The notes beneath the pieces are model-generated. The model did not search any database. It saw only the letters and a program-made list of their open reading frames with translations, and was not told the origin of the DNA. Source: Streptomyces sp. WM4235 (GTDB taxonomy: Bacteria > Actinomycetota > Actinomycetes > Streptomycetales > Streptomycetaceae). Taken from it: DNA of 64,000 nucleotides. The stretch is from contig NZ_LGDE01000013.1 in assembly GCF_001279725.1 (NCBI RefSeq), positions 1 through 64,000 of the forward strand, read 5' to 3'. Position numbers and translations under genes: made by a program. Position 1 is the first letter of the stretch; the number at the start of each line of letters is the position of its first letter. Of this stretch, positions 42,114-49,756 are shown piece after piece.

Positions 42114-43126
42114 TGACGACCACCACCGCGGCCAAGCCCGTCGCCAAGCCGGCGACCATGGCCCAGGCCCTGGGCCGGGCGATGCGCGACGCGATGGCCG
42201 AGGACCCGACCGTCCACGTGATGGGCGAGGACGTCGGCACGCTCGGCGGGGTCTTCCGGATCACCGACGGGCTCGCGAAGGAGTTCGGCGACGACCGGTG
42301 CACGGACACGCCGCTCGCGGAGGCCGGCATCCTCGGCGCCGCCGTCGGCATGGCCATGTACGGGCTGCGGCCGGTCGTGGAGATGCAGTTCGACGCGTTC
42401 GCGTACCCGGCCTTCGAGCAGCTGATCTCGCACGTCGCGAAGATGCGCAACCGCACCCGCGGCGCGATGCCGCTGCCGATCACCATCCGGGTGCCGTACG
42501 GCGGCGGGATCGGCGGTGTCGAGCATCACTGCGACTCCTCCGAGGCGTACTACGTCGCCACCCCGGGCCTGACCGTGGTCACCCCGGCGACCGTGGAGGA
42601 CGCGTACGGGCTGCTGCGCGCGTCCATCGCGAGCGACGACCCGGTGATCTTCCTGGAGCCGAAGCGGCTGTACTGGTCGAAGGCCGACTGGTCGGCCGAG
42701 GCCCCGGCGGCCGTGCCCGGCATCGGCAAGGCGCTGGTCCGCAGGGCGGGCACGAGCGCGACGCTGATCACCTACGGGCCCTCCCTGCCGGTGTGCCTGG
42801 AGGCCGCCGAGGCGGCCCGCGAGGAGGGCTGGGACCTGGAGGTCGTGGACCTGCGCTCGCTGGTCCCCTTCGACGAGGAGACGGTCGTCGCCTCCGTGCG
42901 ACGCACCGGGCGAGCGGTGGTGGTCCACGAGGCCGGCGGCTTCGGCGGACCGGGCGCGGAGATCGCCGCCCGCGTGACGGAGCGCTGCTTCCACCACCTG
43001 GAGGCGCCGGTGCTGCGGGTGACCGGGTTCGACATCCCGTACCCGCCGCCGATGCTGGAGAAGCACCACCTGCCCGGCGTGGACCGGATCCTGGACACCG
43101 TGGCCCGCCTGCAGTGGGAGAACTGA
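42113..43126 (+). CDS. bkdB1: Branched-chain 2-oxoacid dehydrogenase E1 beta (first operon)
   Basis: Transketolase-like beta subunit of 337 residues. Recognisable from VMGEDVGTLGGVFRITDGL, DTPLAEAGILGAAVGMA, RVPYGGGIGGVEHHCDSSEAYY and the C-terminal TGFDIPYPPPMLE. It forms the E1 heterotetramer with the alpha subunit. TGATG overlaps join it to both neighbours. Confidence 0.95.
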   Translation: MTTTTAAKPVAKPATMAQALGRAMRDAMAEDPTVHVMGEDVGTLGGVFRITDGLAKEFGDDRCTDTPLAEAGILGAAVGMAMYGLRPVVEMQFDAFAYPAFEQLISHVAKMRNRTRGAMPLPITIRVPYGGGIGGVEHHCDSSEAYYVATPGLTVVTPATVEDAYGLLRASIASDDPVIFLEPKRLYWSKADWSAEAPAAVPGIGKALVRRAGTSATLITYGPSLPVCLEAAEAAREEGWDLEVVDLRSLVPFDEETVVASVRRTGRAVVVHEAGGFGGPGAEIAARVTERCFHHLEAPVLRVTGFDIPYPPPMLEKHHLPGVDRILDTVARLQWEN

Positions 43127-44463
43127 TGCCGCAGGTACTGGAGTTCAAGCTGCCGGACCTCGGCGAGGGACTCACCGAGGCGGAGATCGTCCGCTGGCTG
43201 GTGGCGGTCGGCGACGTCGTCGAGATCGACCAGCCGGTGGTCGAGGTGGAGACGGCCAAGGCGATGGTCGAGGTCCCGTGTCCCTACGGCGGTGTGGTCA
43301 CCGCCCGCTTCGGGGAGGAGGGGACGGAGCTGCCGGTGGGAGCCCCGCTGATCACCGTCGCGGTGGGGGCGGCGTCCCTCCCGCAGGCCCCGGCCGCGCA
43401 GGCGGCCGGGGCCGAGGGCGCCGGCAACGTGCCCCGGCCCCTGATCGGTTACGGCGAGGACCACTCGCGCCCGGCGCGTCGGCGACGGGTGCGACCCGTC
43501 ACCGCCGCGGTGTCGGCACCCGTCGTCGCCGCTCCGGTCGCTCCGGCGGTTCCGGTCGTTCCCGTTGTTCCGGCGCCCGTCGCCGGCCCTGTGCCCGTGA
43601 TCTCGCCGCTGGTGCGCAAGCTGGCCAAGGACGGCGGGGTCGACCTGCGCGCGCTGACGGGGTCGGGGCCCGAGGGTCTGATCCTGCGGGCCGACGTCGA
43701 GGCGGCGCTGGCCGCACTGCGGGCGGCCGAACCGGCCCCGGCCCCCGCGCCGGTTCCCGTCGCCGCCGTCGCGGGCGAGGTGCGGATTCCGCTGAAGGGC
43801 GTACGGGGAGCCGTCGCCGAGAAGCTCTCGCGCAGCCGGCGGGAGATCCCCGAGGCCACCTGCTGGGTCGACGCGGACGCCACCGAACTGATGGCCGCGC
43901 GGACCGCGATGAACGCCGCGGGCGGGCCCAAGATCTCGGTACTGGCGCTGCTGGCCCGGATCTGCACGGCCGCCCTGGCCAAGTACCCGGAACTCAACTC
44001 CACCGTGGACCTGGCGGCGAAGGAGATCGTCCGGCTGCCGTCGGTGCACCTCGGGTTCGCCGCGCAGACGGAACGCGGCCTGGTCGTCCCGGTGGTCCGG
44101 GACGCGCAGACCCGCAACCCTGAGACGCTGTCGGCGGAGTTCGGGCGACTGACGGAGTTGGCACGGTCCGGGAAGCTGGCCCCGTCCGACCTCACGGGCG
44201 GGACGTTCACCCTCAACAACTACGGGGTGTTCGGAGTGGACGGTTCCACGCCGATCATCAACCACCCGGAGGCGGCGATGCTGGGGGTGGGCCGGATCAT
44301 CCCGAAGCCGTGGGTGTACCGGGGGGAGCTGGCCGTCCGTCAGGTCGTGCAGCTATCACTGACGTTCGACCACCGGGTCTGCGACGGAGGCACGGCCGGC
44401 GGCTTCCTGCGGTACGTGGCCGACTGCGTCGAATCGCCCGCCGTCCTGCTGCGCTCGCTGTAG
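43126..44463 (+). CDS. bkdC1: Branched-chain 2-oxoacid dehydrogenase E2 (first operon)
   Basis: Dihydrolipoamide acyltransferase of 445 residues. A single lipoyl domain has the modified Lys45 in VETAKAMVEVP. After a Pro/Ala/Val linker comes the E1/E3-binding domain (SPLVRKLAKDGGVDLRALTGSGPEGLILRADVEAA, 160-194) and the catalytic domain with His416 and Asp420 (FDHRVCDGG). No E3 gene follows, so E3 is supplied from elsewhere. A strong hairpin terminator follows the stop. Confidence 0.95.
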   Translation: MPQVLEFKLPDLGEGLTEAEIVRWLVAVGDVVEIDQPVVEVETAKAMVEVPCPYGGVVTARFGEEGTELPVGAPLITVAVGAASLPQAPAAQAAGAEGAGNVPRPLIGYGEDHSRPARRRRVRPVTAAVSAPVVAAPVAPAVPVVPVVPAPVAGPVPVISPLVRKLAKDGGVDLRALTGSGPEGLILRADVEAALAALRAAEPAPAPAPVPVAAVAGEVRIPLKGVRGAVAEKLSRSRREIPEATCWVDADATELMAARTAMNAAGGPKISVLALLARICTAALAKYPELNSTVDLAAKEIVRLPSVHLGFAAQTERGLVVPVVRDAQTRNPETLSAEFGRLTELARSGKLAPSDLTGGTFTLNNYGVFGVDGSTPIINHPEAAMLGVGRIIPKPWVYRGELAVRQVVQLSLTFDHRVCDGGTAGGFLRYVADCVESPAVLLRSL

Positions 44464-44471
44464 CACCCCCG

Positions 44472-44506
44472 CCGTCCCGGGGCCGCCGTACGCGGCACCG
44501 GGACGG
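44472..44506. terminator. Bidirectional terminator between bkdC1 and quinone oxidoreductase
   Basis: A two-part stem: CCGTCCCGG with CCGGGACGG, and inside it GCCGC with GCGGC around CGTAC. It lies between two convergent genes. Confidence 0.8.
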
Positions 44507-44547
44507 TGTCCCGGGGGCCCGGGACGGGTTGGGAGACGGGTTCCGGC

Positions 44548-45528
44548 TCAGGCCGTGGTGAGCAGCAGTTTGCCGACGTGCGCGCTGGACTCCATGACCC
44601 GGTGGGCCTCGGCGGCGTCCCGCATCGGGTACGTGGCGTGGACCACGGGGCGCACCCGGCCCGCCGCCACCAGAGGCCACACGTGCTCCCGTACCGCCGC
44701 GACGATCGCCGCCTTCTCCTCCAGCGGCCGGGCCCGCAGCGAGGTCGCGGTGATCGCCGCACGCTTCGCCAGCAGCGCGCCCAGGTTCACCTCGGCCTTC
44801 ACCCCGCCCTGGAGCCCGATGATCGCGAGCCGGCCGTTGACGGCCAGGGCGTCCAGGTTCCGTGACAGGTACTTCGCGCCCATGATGTCCAGGATCACGT
44901 CCGCCCCGGCCCCGCCGGTCGCGGCCCGCACCTCCTCGACGAAGTCCTGCTCGCGGTAGTCGATCAGGATGTCCGCGCCCAACTCCGCGCAGCGCGCCAG
45001 CTTCTCCTTGCCGCCCGCCGTCACCGCCACCCTCGCGCCGACCGCCTTGCCCAACTGGATCGCCATGGTGCCGATCCCGCTGGAGCCGCCGTGCACGAGG
45101 AGGGTCTCGCCGGGGCGCAGCCCCGCCACCATGAACACGTTCGACCACACCGTCGTGACCACCTCCGGCAGCGCCGCCGCCGTCACCGGGTCCAGGCCGT
45201 CGGGCACCGGCAGCAGTTGTCCCGCCGGGACGGCCACCCGCTCCGCGTACCCGCCGCCGGCCAGCAGGGCGCACACCTCGTCGCCCACCGACCAACCGGA
45301 CACTCCCGGCCCGATCGCGGTGATCCGACCGGAGCACTCCAGCCCGGGGTACCGGGACGCGCCGGGCGGGGGATCGTAGAACCCCTGCCGCTGGAGGACG
45401 TCCGCGCGGTTCACGGCGCTCGCCGCGACCTCGACGAGCACCTCGCCCTCGCCCGCCACCGGATCGGGTACGTCGGTCCAGACCAGGGCCTCGGGGCCGC
45501 CGGGCTGCTCGATGGTGATCGCATGCAT
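44548..45528 (-). CDS. NAD(P)H quinone oxidoreductase, zinc-free MDR family
   Basis: Medium-chain reductase of 326 residues close to the PIG3 quinone oxidoreductase group. It has AVNRADVLQRQGFYDPPPGAS, the NADPH-binding VHGGSSGIGTMAIQLGKAVGA (about 144-164) and the C-terminal MESSAHVGKLLLT. Catalytic zinc ligands of alcohol dehydrogenases are missing. It reduces quinones or enones; the physiological substrate is unknown. It converges on bkdC1 and lies upstream of nothing obvious in its own operon. Confidence 0.92.
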   Translation of the reverse strand: MHAITIEQPGGPEALVWTDVPDPVAGEGEVLVEVAASAVNRADVLQRQGFYDPPPGASRYPGLECSGRITAIGPGVSGWSVGDEVCALLAGGGYAERVAVPAGQLLPVPDGLDPVTAAALPEVVTTVWSNVFMVAGLRPGETLLVHGGSSGIGTMAIQLGKAVGARVAVTAGGKEKLARCAELGADILIDYREQDFVEEVRAATGGAGADVILDIMGAKYLSRNLDALAVNGRLAIIGLQGGVKAEVNLGALLAKRAAITATSLRARPLEEKAAIVAAVREHVWPLVAAGRVRPVVHATYPMRDAAEAHRVMESSAHVGKLLLTTA

Positions 45529-45573
45529 GGCCCGGAGGCTACGCGAACCGCTCCCCGCCGGCCGGCAACCCGG

Positions 45574-46674
45574 CTACTCCGCGGACCCCAGGGTGGCCGG
45601 CGGCGTGTGCGGCGGCACCGCGCGGACGATGGTGATGACGCGGTCCGTGGACTGGAGCGGGCTCGCGTGCGGGTCGTCGTACGCCAGCAGTCGGTGGCCG
45701 CGCAGCACGCTCACCACGAGGTCCTCGGTCTCCCGGACCGACTTGCCGACCTCCGGCTTCCGGACGGGCCGTTCGATCAGGTCCAGGCCGCTGCCCTGCT
45801 GGATCAGGTCCTCCATGACGGTGCCGGCGCTGGGGCTGAGCACCGACAGGCCCAGCAACCGGCCCGCCGCGCTCGCGCTCGTGATGACCGCGTCCGCGCC
45901 CGACTGGCGCAGCAGCGGGGCGTTCTCCTCTTCCCGCACCGCCGCGACGATCTTCGCGCCGCGGTTGAGTTGACGCGCGGTCAGTGTCACCAGGACGGCC
46001 GTGTCGTCCCGCTGCGTGGCGATGACGATCTGGCGGGCCTTCTGCACCTCGGCGCGGAGCAGCACGTCGGAGCGGGTGGCGTCGCCCACGACGCCCGTGA
46101 GCCCCTCCGCGTTGGCGATGTCGACCACCTTGGAGCTCGGGTCGACGACGACGACCTGCTCCTTGTGGAGGCCGGTGGCCAGCAGCGTCTGCAGGGCCGA
46201 GCGCCCCTTGGTGCCGAAGCCGATCACGACCGTGTGGTCACGCAAGTTCTTCCTCCAGCGGTTCAGCCGCCATTCTTCCCTGGTCCGCTCGGTGAGGACT
46301 TCCAGGGTGGTACCGACGAGGATGATCAGGAACAGCACGCGCAGCGGCGTGATCAGCAGGACGTTGAGCAGCCGCGCGCTGGCGCTGTACGGGACGATGT
46401 CGCCGTATCCGGTCGTCGACAGGGTGACGGTCGCGTAGTAGACGCAGTCGAGCAGGGTGATGCTGTCGTCGGCGTTGTCGTGGTAGCCGCCCCGGTCGAG
46501 CCACACGATCAGGACGGTCAGGCACATCACGAACAGGGCCATCAACAGGCGTCGGGTGACCTGCCGCAGGGGCTTCTCGACCTCCCGTTTGGGCAGTTTG
46601 ATGCGCCGGGAGACGAGTTTCTCGTCCGCGCCCCGGGCCATGGCGTCATGGCCGTGCAGTTTCACGTGAAACAT
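45574..46674 (-). CDS. Potassium channel family protein with RCK domain
   Basis: Ion channel subunit of 366 residues. Two transmembrane helices (about 43-59 and 103-122) flank the selectivity filter TTGYGD (87-92). A TrkA-N/RCK nucleotide-binding domain begins VVIGFGTKGRSALQ and continues with DATRSDVLLRAEV; a C-terminal TrkA-C-like part follows. The N-terminus MFHVK is encoded by a parS site. ATG 46674 overlaps the end of moeA by 13 bases; ATG at residue 12 (MARGADEK) is an alternative start that would avoid parS. Confidence 0.93.
   Translation of the reverse strand: MFHVKLHGHDAMARGADEKLVSRRIKLPKREVEKPLRQVTRRLLMALFVMCLTVLIVWLDRGGYHDNADDSITLLDCVYYATVTLSTTGYGDIVPYSASARLLNVLLITPLRVLFLIILVGTTLEVLTERTREEWRLNRWRKNLRDHTVVIGFGTKGRSALQTLLATGLHKEQVVVVDPSSKVVDIANAEGLTGVVGDATRSDVLLRAEVQKARQIVIATQRDDTAVLVTLTARQLNRGAKIVAAVREEENAPLLRQSGADAVITSASAAGRLLGLSVLSPSAGTVMEDLIQQGSGLDLIERPVRKPEVGKSVRETEDLVVSVLRGHRLLAYDDPHASPLQSTDRVITIVRAVPPHTPPATLGSAE
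46659..46672. promoter_or_regulatory. parS site (ParB binding), perfect, inside the moeA/channel overlap
   Basis: GTTTCACGTGAAAC, exact consensus. It spans the last codons and stop of moeA (Cys-Phe-Thr-stop) and the first codons of the channel gene (Phe-His-Val-Lys). Both genes read the same palindrome in different frames. Confidence 0.93.
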
Positions 46675-47999
46675 CCCCCCGCTGCCCATGGCAGATCGAG
46701 TACTTCGAGTTCCTGCCCGGACCGCGCGCCGCCGGTCGGCACGACGGCCAGCGCGTCGGCGGCCGCCACCCCCCGGAGCATCGCGGGGCCGTGGTAGCGC
46801 AGCGGCACCGCGTGCTCGTCGGTCAGCAGCACCGGGACGAGCCGGGTGTCGTACGGGTGCCCGGGTACGTCCCCCTGAACCGCGACCGTGTACCGGGGGC
46901 GTTGCCGGCGCCCCGCGAGGGCCCGCAGCAGCGGTTCGGCCAGGGTCAACAGCCCGGACACGGCGGCGAGCGGGTTCCCGGGAAGCCCCACCAGGTGGCG
47001 GCCGGCGGACCGGTCCCCGAGCCGGGCCAGCAGCATCGGATGCCCGGGGCGCACGGCGACCCCGTCGACGAGGAGTTCGGCCCCCGCGCGCCGCAGCACG
47101 GGACGCACGTGGTCGACGGGGCCGGAGGCGGTGCCGCCGGTGGTGACGATCAGGTCGGCGTCGGAGGCGGTGACGGCCTCGTACAGGGCCTCGGCCCCGG
47201 CGGGGTCGTCGCCGAGCCGCCGCGTTCCGATGACCTCGGCGCCGAGTCGGGTGAGCCACGGGCCGAGCATGGGGCTCAGGGCGTCGCGGATCAGGCCGTC
47301 GTGCGGGAGACCCTCGGTCAGCAACTCGTCGCCGAGCACCAGGATCTCCACGCGCGGCCGGGGCCGGGTCTCCAACTCGTCGTACCCCGCGGCGGCGGCC
47401 AGGCCGAGCACCGCCGGGGTGACCAGGGAGCCGGCGGGCAGCAGCAGGTCGCCGGAGCGGCACTCCTGGCCGCGCGGGCGGATGTCCTGGCCGGTGGCGA
47501 CGGGCCGTTCGGCGAACAGTTGGGAGCCGACCTCGCGGGAGTGCTCGGAGCGGATCACGGCGGTGGTGTCGGCGGGGATCCGGGCCCCGGTGGCGATCCG
47601 TACGGCCTCGCCGTCCGCGAGGGGCTCGGGCCGGTCCGCGCCGGCCAGTACCCCGCCGTCCCGCACGGTCCACGGGCCGGGGCCGGCGACCGCCCAGCCG
47701 TCCATGGCCGAGGTGTCGAAGGACGGCAGGTCGGTGAGGGCGTCGAGGGGCCCGGTCAGCACCTCGCCGAGGGCGTCGGGGAACGGGACCCGGTGCGAGC
47801 GGGCCCGGACGCCGGAACCGGCCCGGACGGCCGCCTCGCGGGCCCGGAGCCAGGGCGCGGCGCGGTGCCCGCCACCGTCCGGGGTGCGCGAGACGAGGGC
47901 CAAGGCCTCGTCGAGGGGGTCGGCGGAGGAGCGGGGGGACCCCTCGGGGCCGGGGGCGGCGGCTTCGGCCGGGACGCGCTCGGCGTCGGTACGGGTCAT
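46662..47999 (-). CDS. moeA: Molybdopterin molybdotransferase MoeA
   Basis: Enzyme of 445 residues inserting molybdate into adenylylated molybdopterin. It has SFDTSAMDGWAV, GARIPADTTAVI, TTGGTASGPVDHVRPVL and GLPGNPLAAVSG, the family signatures. A disordered N-terminus of about 25 residues is present. ATG 47999 overlaps the stop of the mobA-like gene by four bases, and the end overlaps the channel gene. Together with the mobA-like gene it forms a cofactor-assembly pair. Confidence 0.94.
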   Translation of the reverse strand: MTRTDAERVPAEAAAPGPEGSPRSSADPLDEALALVSRTPDGGGHRAAPWLRAREAAVRAGSGVRARSHRVPFPDALGEVLTGPLDALTDLPSFDTSAMDGWAVAGPGPWTVRDGGVLAGADRPEPLADGEAVRIATGARIPADTTAVIRSEHSREVGSQLFAERPVATGQDIRPRGQECRSGDLLLPAGSLVTPAVLGLAAAAGYDELETRPRPRVEILVLGDELLTEGLPHDGLIRDALSPMLGPWLTRLGAEVIGTRRLGDDPAGAEALYEAVTASDADLIVTTGGTASGPVDHVRPVLRRAGAELLVDGVAVRPGHPMLLARLGDRSAGRHLVGLPGNPLAAVSGLLTLAEPLLRALAGRRQRPRYTVAVQGDVPGHPYDTRLVPVLLTDEHAVPLRYHGPAMLRGVAAADALAVVPTGGARSGQELEVLDLPWAAGGCFT

Positions 48000-48859
48000 C
48001 CGGAGCCGGCTTCGGTGTTCTTCTCGGAGGTTTCCTCTGCCCAGCGCAGCGCCAGGTCGGTCGCCTTGCGGGAGGCTTCGGCGACGGCTCGGGCCGGGTC
48101 CGCTCCGGCGGCCTCGGCCCGGGCGGCCGCGTAGCCGATGAGGAAGGTGGTCAGCGGGGCGGCGGGCCGGGCGACGCCGTGGGCGGCGTCACGGGCGAGG
48201 TCGAGCAGGGCCTTGGTGTCGACGTCCACCTCGATGCCCAGCTCGTTCTTGACGGCGGTGATCCATTGATCCAGCACGGTCCCATGCTCTCTGATCCGGG
48301 CCCGGGCGGCCGCGAGATCGTCCCAGGTGTCGCAGTCGAAGGAGGCGAGTGGCGCAGTGGCGATGACGGTCGCCACGTCGAGTCCGGCGGTGAGCTCGCG
48401 CAGCGGGAGGCCCGCCAAGTCACCGTGCTCGGCGGCCAACCGGGCGAGCCCCGCACGGAGCGGCTCCGTGCGGTAGGAGGCCACGAGGGGTTGGTCCCGG
48501 CCGTCCGGATCCCGCAGCATCGCCCCGTCGGGTCCGGGCGAGTCCAGCAGGGACCGTACGGTGGCGCGGTCCAGGAACGGCAGGTCGGCGGAGAGTACGA
48601 GCACCCGCGCCGCGGTCGTCTCCCGCAGCCCGGCGTCCAGCGCGGCCACCGGTCCGCCGCCCGGCGGGTCCTCGCGGGTCCAGCGCACGGGGCGCGAGGT
48701 GACGCGGGTCCCGCCGACGACGACGGTGGCGTCCGCGTCGACGCAGGCGTCGAGGACCCGGTCGAGCAGGGCCCGGCCGCCGACGTGCAGGGCGGGCTTG
48801 TCGGCCCCGCCGAGTCGCCGCGCGGCGCCGCCTGCGAGGACGATGGCGTCGTAGCTCAT
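47996..48859 (-). CDS. MobA-like nucleotidyltransferase fused to DUF6457
   Basis: Two-domain protein of 287 residues. Residues 1-190 resemble MobA, which attaches GMP to molybdopterin: LAGGAARRLGGADKPAL is the nucleotide loop and LSADLPFLD the metal site. Residues about 200-275 match the actinobacterial DUF6457 domain (LDQWITAVKNELGIEVDVDTKALLDLARDAAHGVARPAAPLTTFLIGYAAA). ATG 48859 is used. The first gene of the mobA-moeA-channel group. Confidence 0.88.
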   Translation of the reverse strand: MSYDAIVLAGGAARRLGGADKPALHVGGRALLDRVLDACVDADATVVVGGTRVTSRPVRWTREDPPGGGPVAALDAGLRETTAARVLVLSADLPFLDRATVRSLLDSPGPDGAMLRDPDGRDQPLVASYRTEPLRAGLARLAAEHGDLAGLPLRELTAGLDVATVIATAPLASFDCDTWDDLAAARARIREHGTVLDQWITAVKNELGIEVDVDTKALLDLARDAAHGVARPAAPLTTFLIGYAAARAEAAGADPARAVAEASRKATDLALRWAEETSEKNTEAGSG

Positions 48860-49058
48860 GCCTCTGAGTATGAGGGGGCCGTGTTGCGCGCGGGTTCCCC
48901 CGATTACCGGCCGCTTGTCGCGCCGCTGTGAGGAACCGCCCCGGGCGGTCGCCGTGAGACGCCCGCCCCGAACACGCGTCACCCCGGGGAGCCGAGGCTC
49001 CGCCGGGGTGTGGGGGTCCGGAGACGAGCGGGTGTCCGGGACGGGGCCGCCGATCGGG

Positions 49059-49598
49059 CTACAGGTACGGGCCCGAGCGGACCGCGCCGTGCGGACCCTC
49101 GTCGTCGTCCTCGTGCGAGGCACCCGGAGGCAGGGCCCGCCGCATCTGCTCCAACTGTGCCCGCGCCGCCATTTGTTGCGCGAACAGGGCCGTCTGGATC
49201 CCGTGGAAGAGACCTTCCAGCCAGCCCACCAACTGCGCCTGCGCGATCCGCAGTTCCGCCTCGGAGGGAATCGCCTCCTCGGTGAACGGCAGGGACAGGC
49301 GCTCGAGTTCCTCGACCAGCTCGGGAGCCAGGCCGTCTTCGAGTTCCTTCACCGACGCGGCGTGGATGTCCTTGAGCCGGACACGGCTCGCCTCGTCGAG
49401 AGGTGCGGCGCGCACCTCTTCCAGGAGTTGCTTGATCATGCTGCCGATCCGCATGACCTTGGCGGGTTGTTCGACCATCTCCGTCACCGGGACCTCGCGC
49501 GACTCGTCATCGGCGCCGCCGACCGCCATCCCGTCCTGTCCCACGATCAGGACGTGCGGGGGGCTTTCCTGCGACCGTTCACTCCTCGGCATCTCCAT
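49059..49598 (-). CDS. bpa: Bacterial proteasome activator Bpa
   Basis: ATP-independent activator of the actinobacterial 20S proteasome, 179 residues. The four-helix core includes QPAKVMRIGSMIKQLLEEVRAAPLDEASRVRLKDIH and ELRIAQAQLVGWLEGLFHGIQTALFAQQMAARAQLEQMR. The extreme C-terminus is GPYL, where M. tuberculosis has GQYL for docking into the proteasome alpha-ring. The ring-forming protein promotes degradation of unfolded substrates such as HspR. ATG 49598 is chosen (GAGAGA upstream); ATG 49592 is an alternative. Confidence 0.93.
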   Translation of the reverse strand: MEMPRSERSQESPPHVLIVGQDGMAVGGADDESREVPVTEMVEQPAKVMRIGSMIKQLLEEVRAAPLDEASRVRLKDIHAASVKELEDGLAPELVEELERLSLPFTEEAIPSEAELRIAQAQLVGWLEGLFHGIQTALFAQQMAARAQLEQMRRALPPGASHEDDDEGPHGAVRSGPYL

Positions 49599-49633
49599 GC
49601 CGTCATTCTCTCGCACACCTTCGTTCTCACACG

Positions 49634-49677
49634 GTGTGCCCCCGTACAGGCGTGATCCACCCTGTACGGGGGCACAC
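49634..49677 (-). terminator. Inverted repeat downstream of the ABC exporter operon
   Basis: Perfect 17-base arms, GTGTGCCCCCGTACAGG and its complement, around 10 bases. It lies 80 bases after the permease stop and before bpa. There is no T run, as is common in high-GC actinobacterial terminators. Confidence 0.7.
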
Positions 49678-49756
49678 GATGACCCCGTCGTCACTCGTAC
49701 GTCACCGAGCGGTCACCCTGGTCACCCGTGTCACGGGCGCCCCGGGAGATCCGGCG

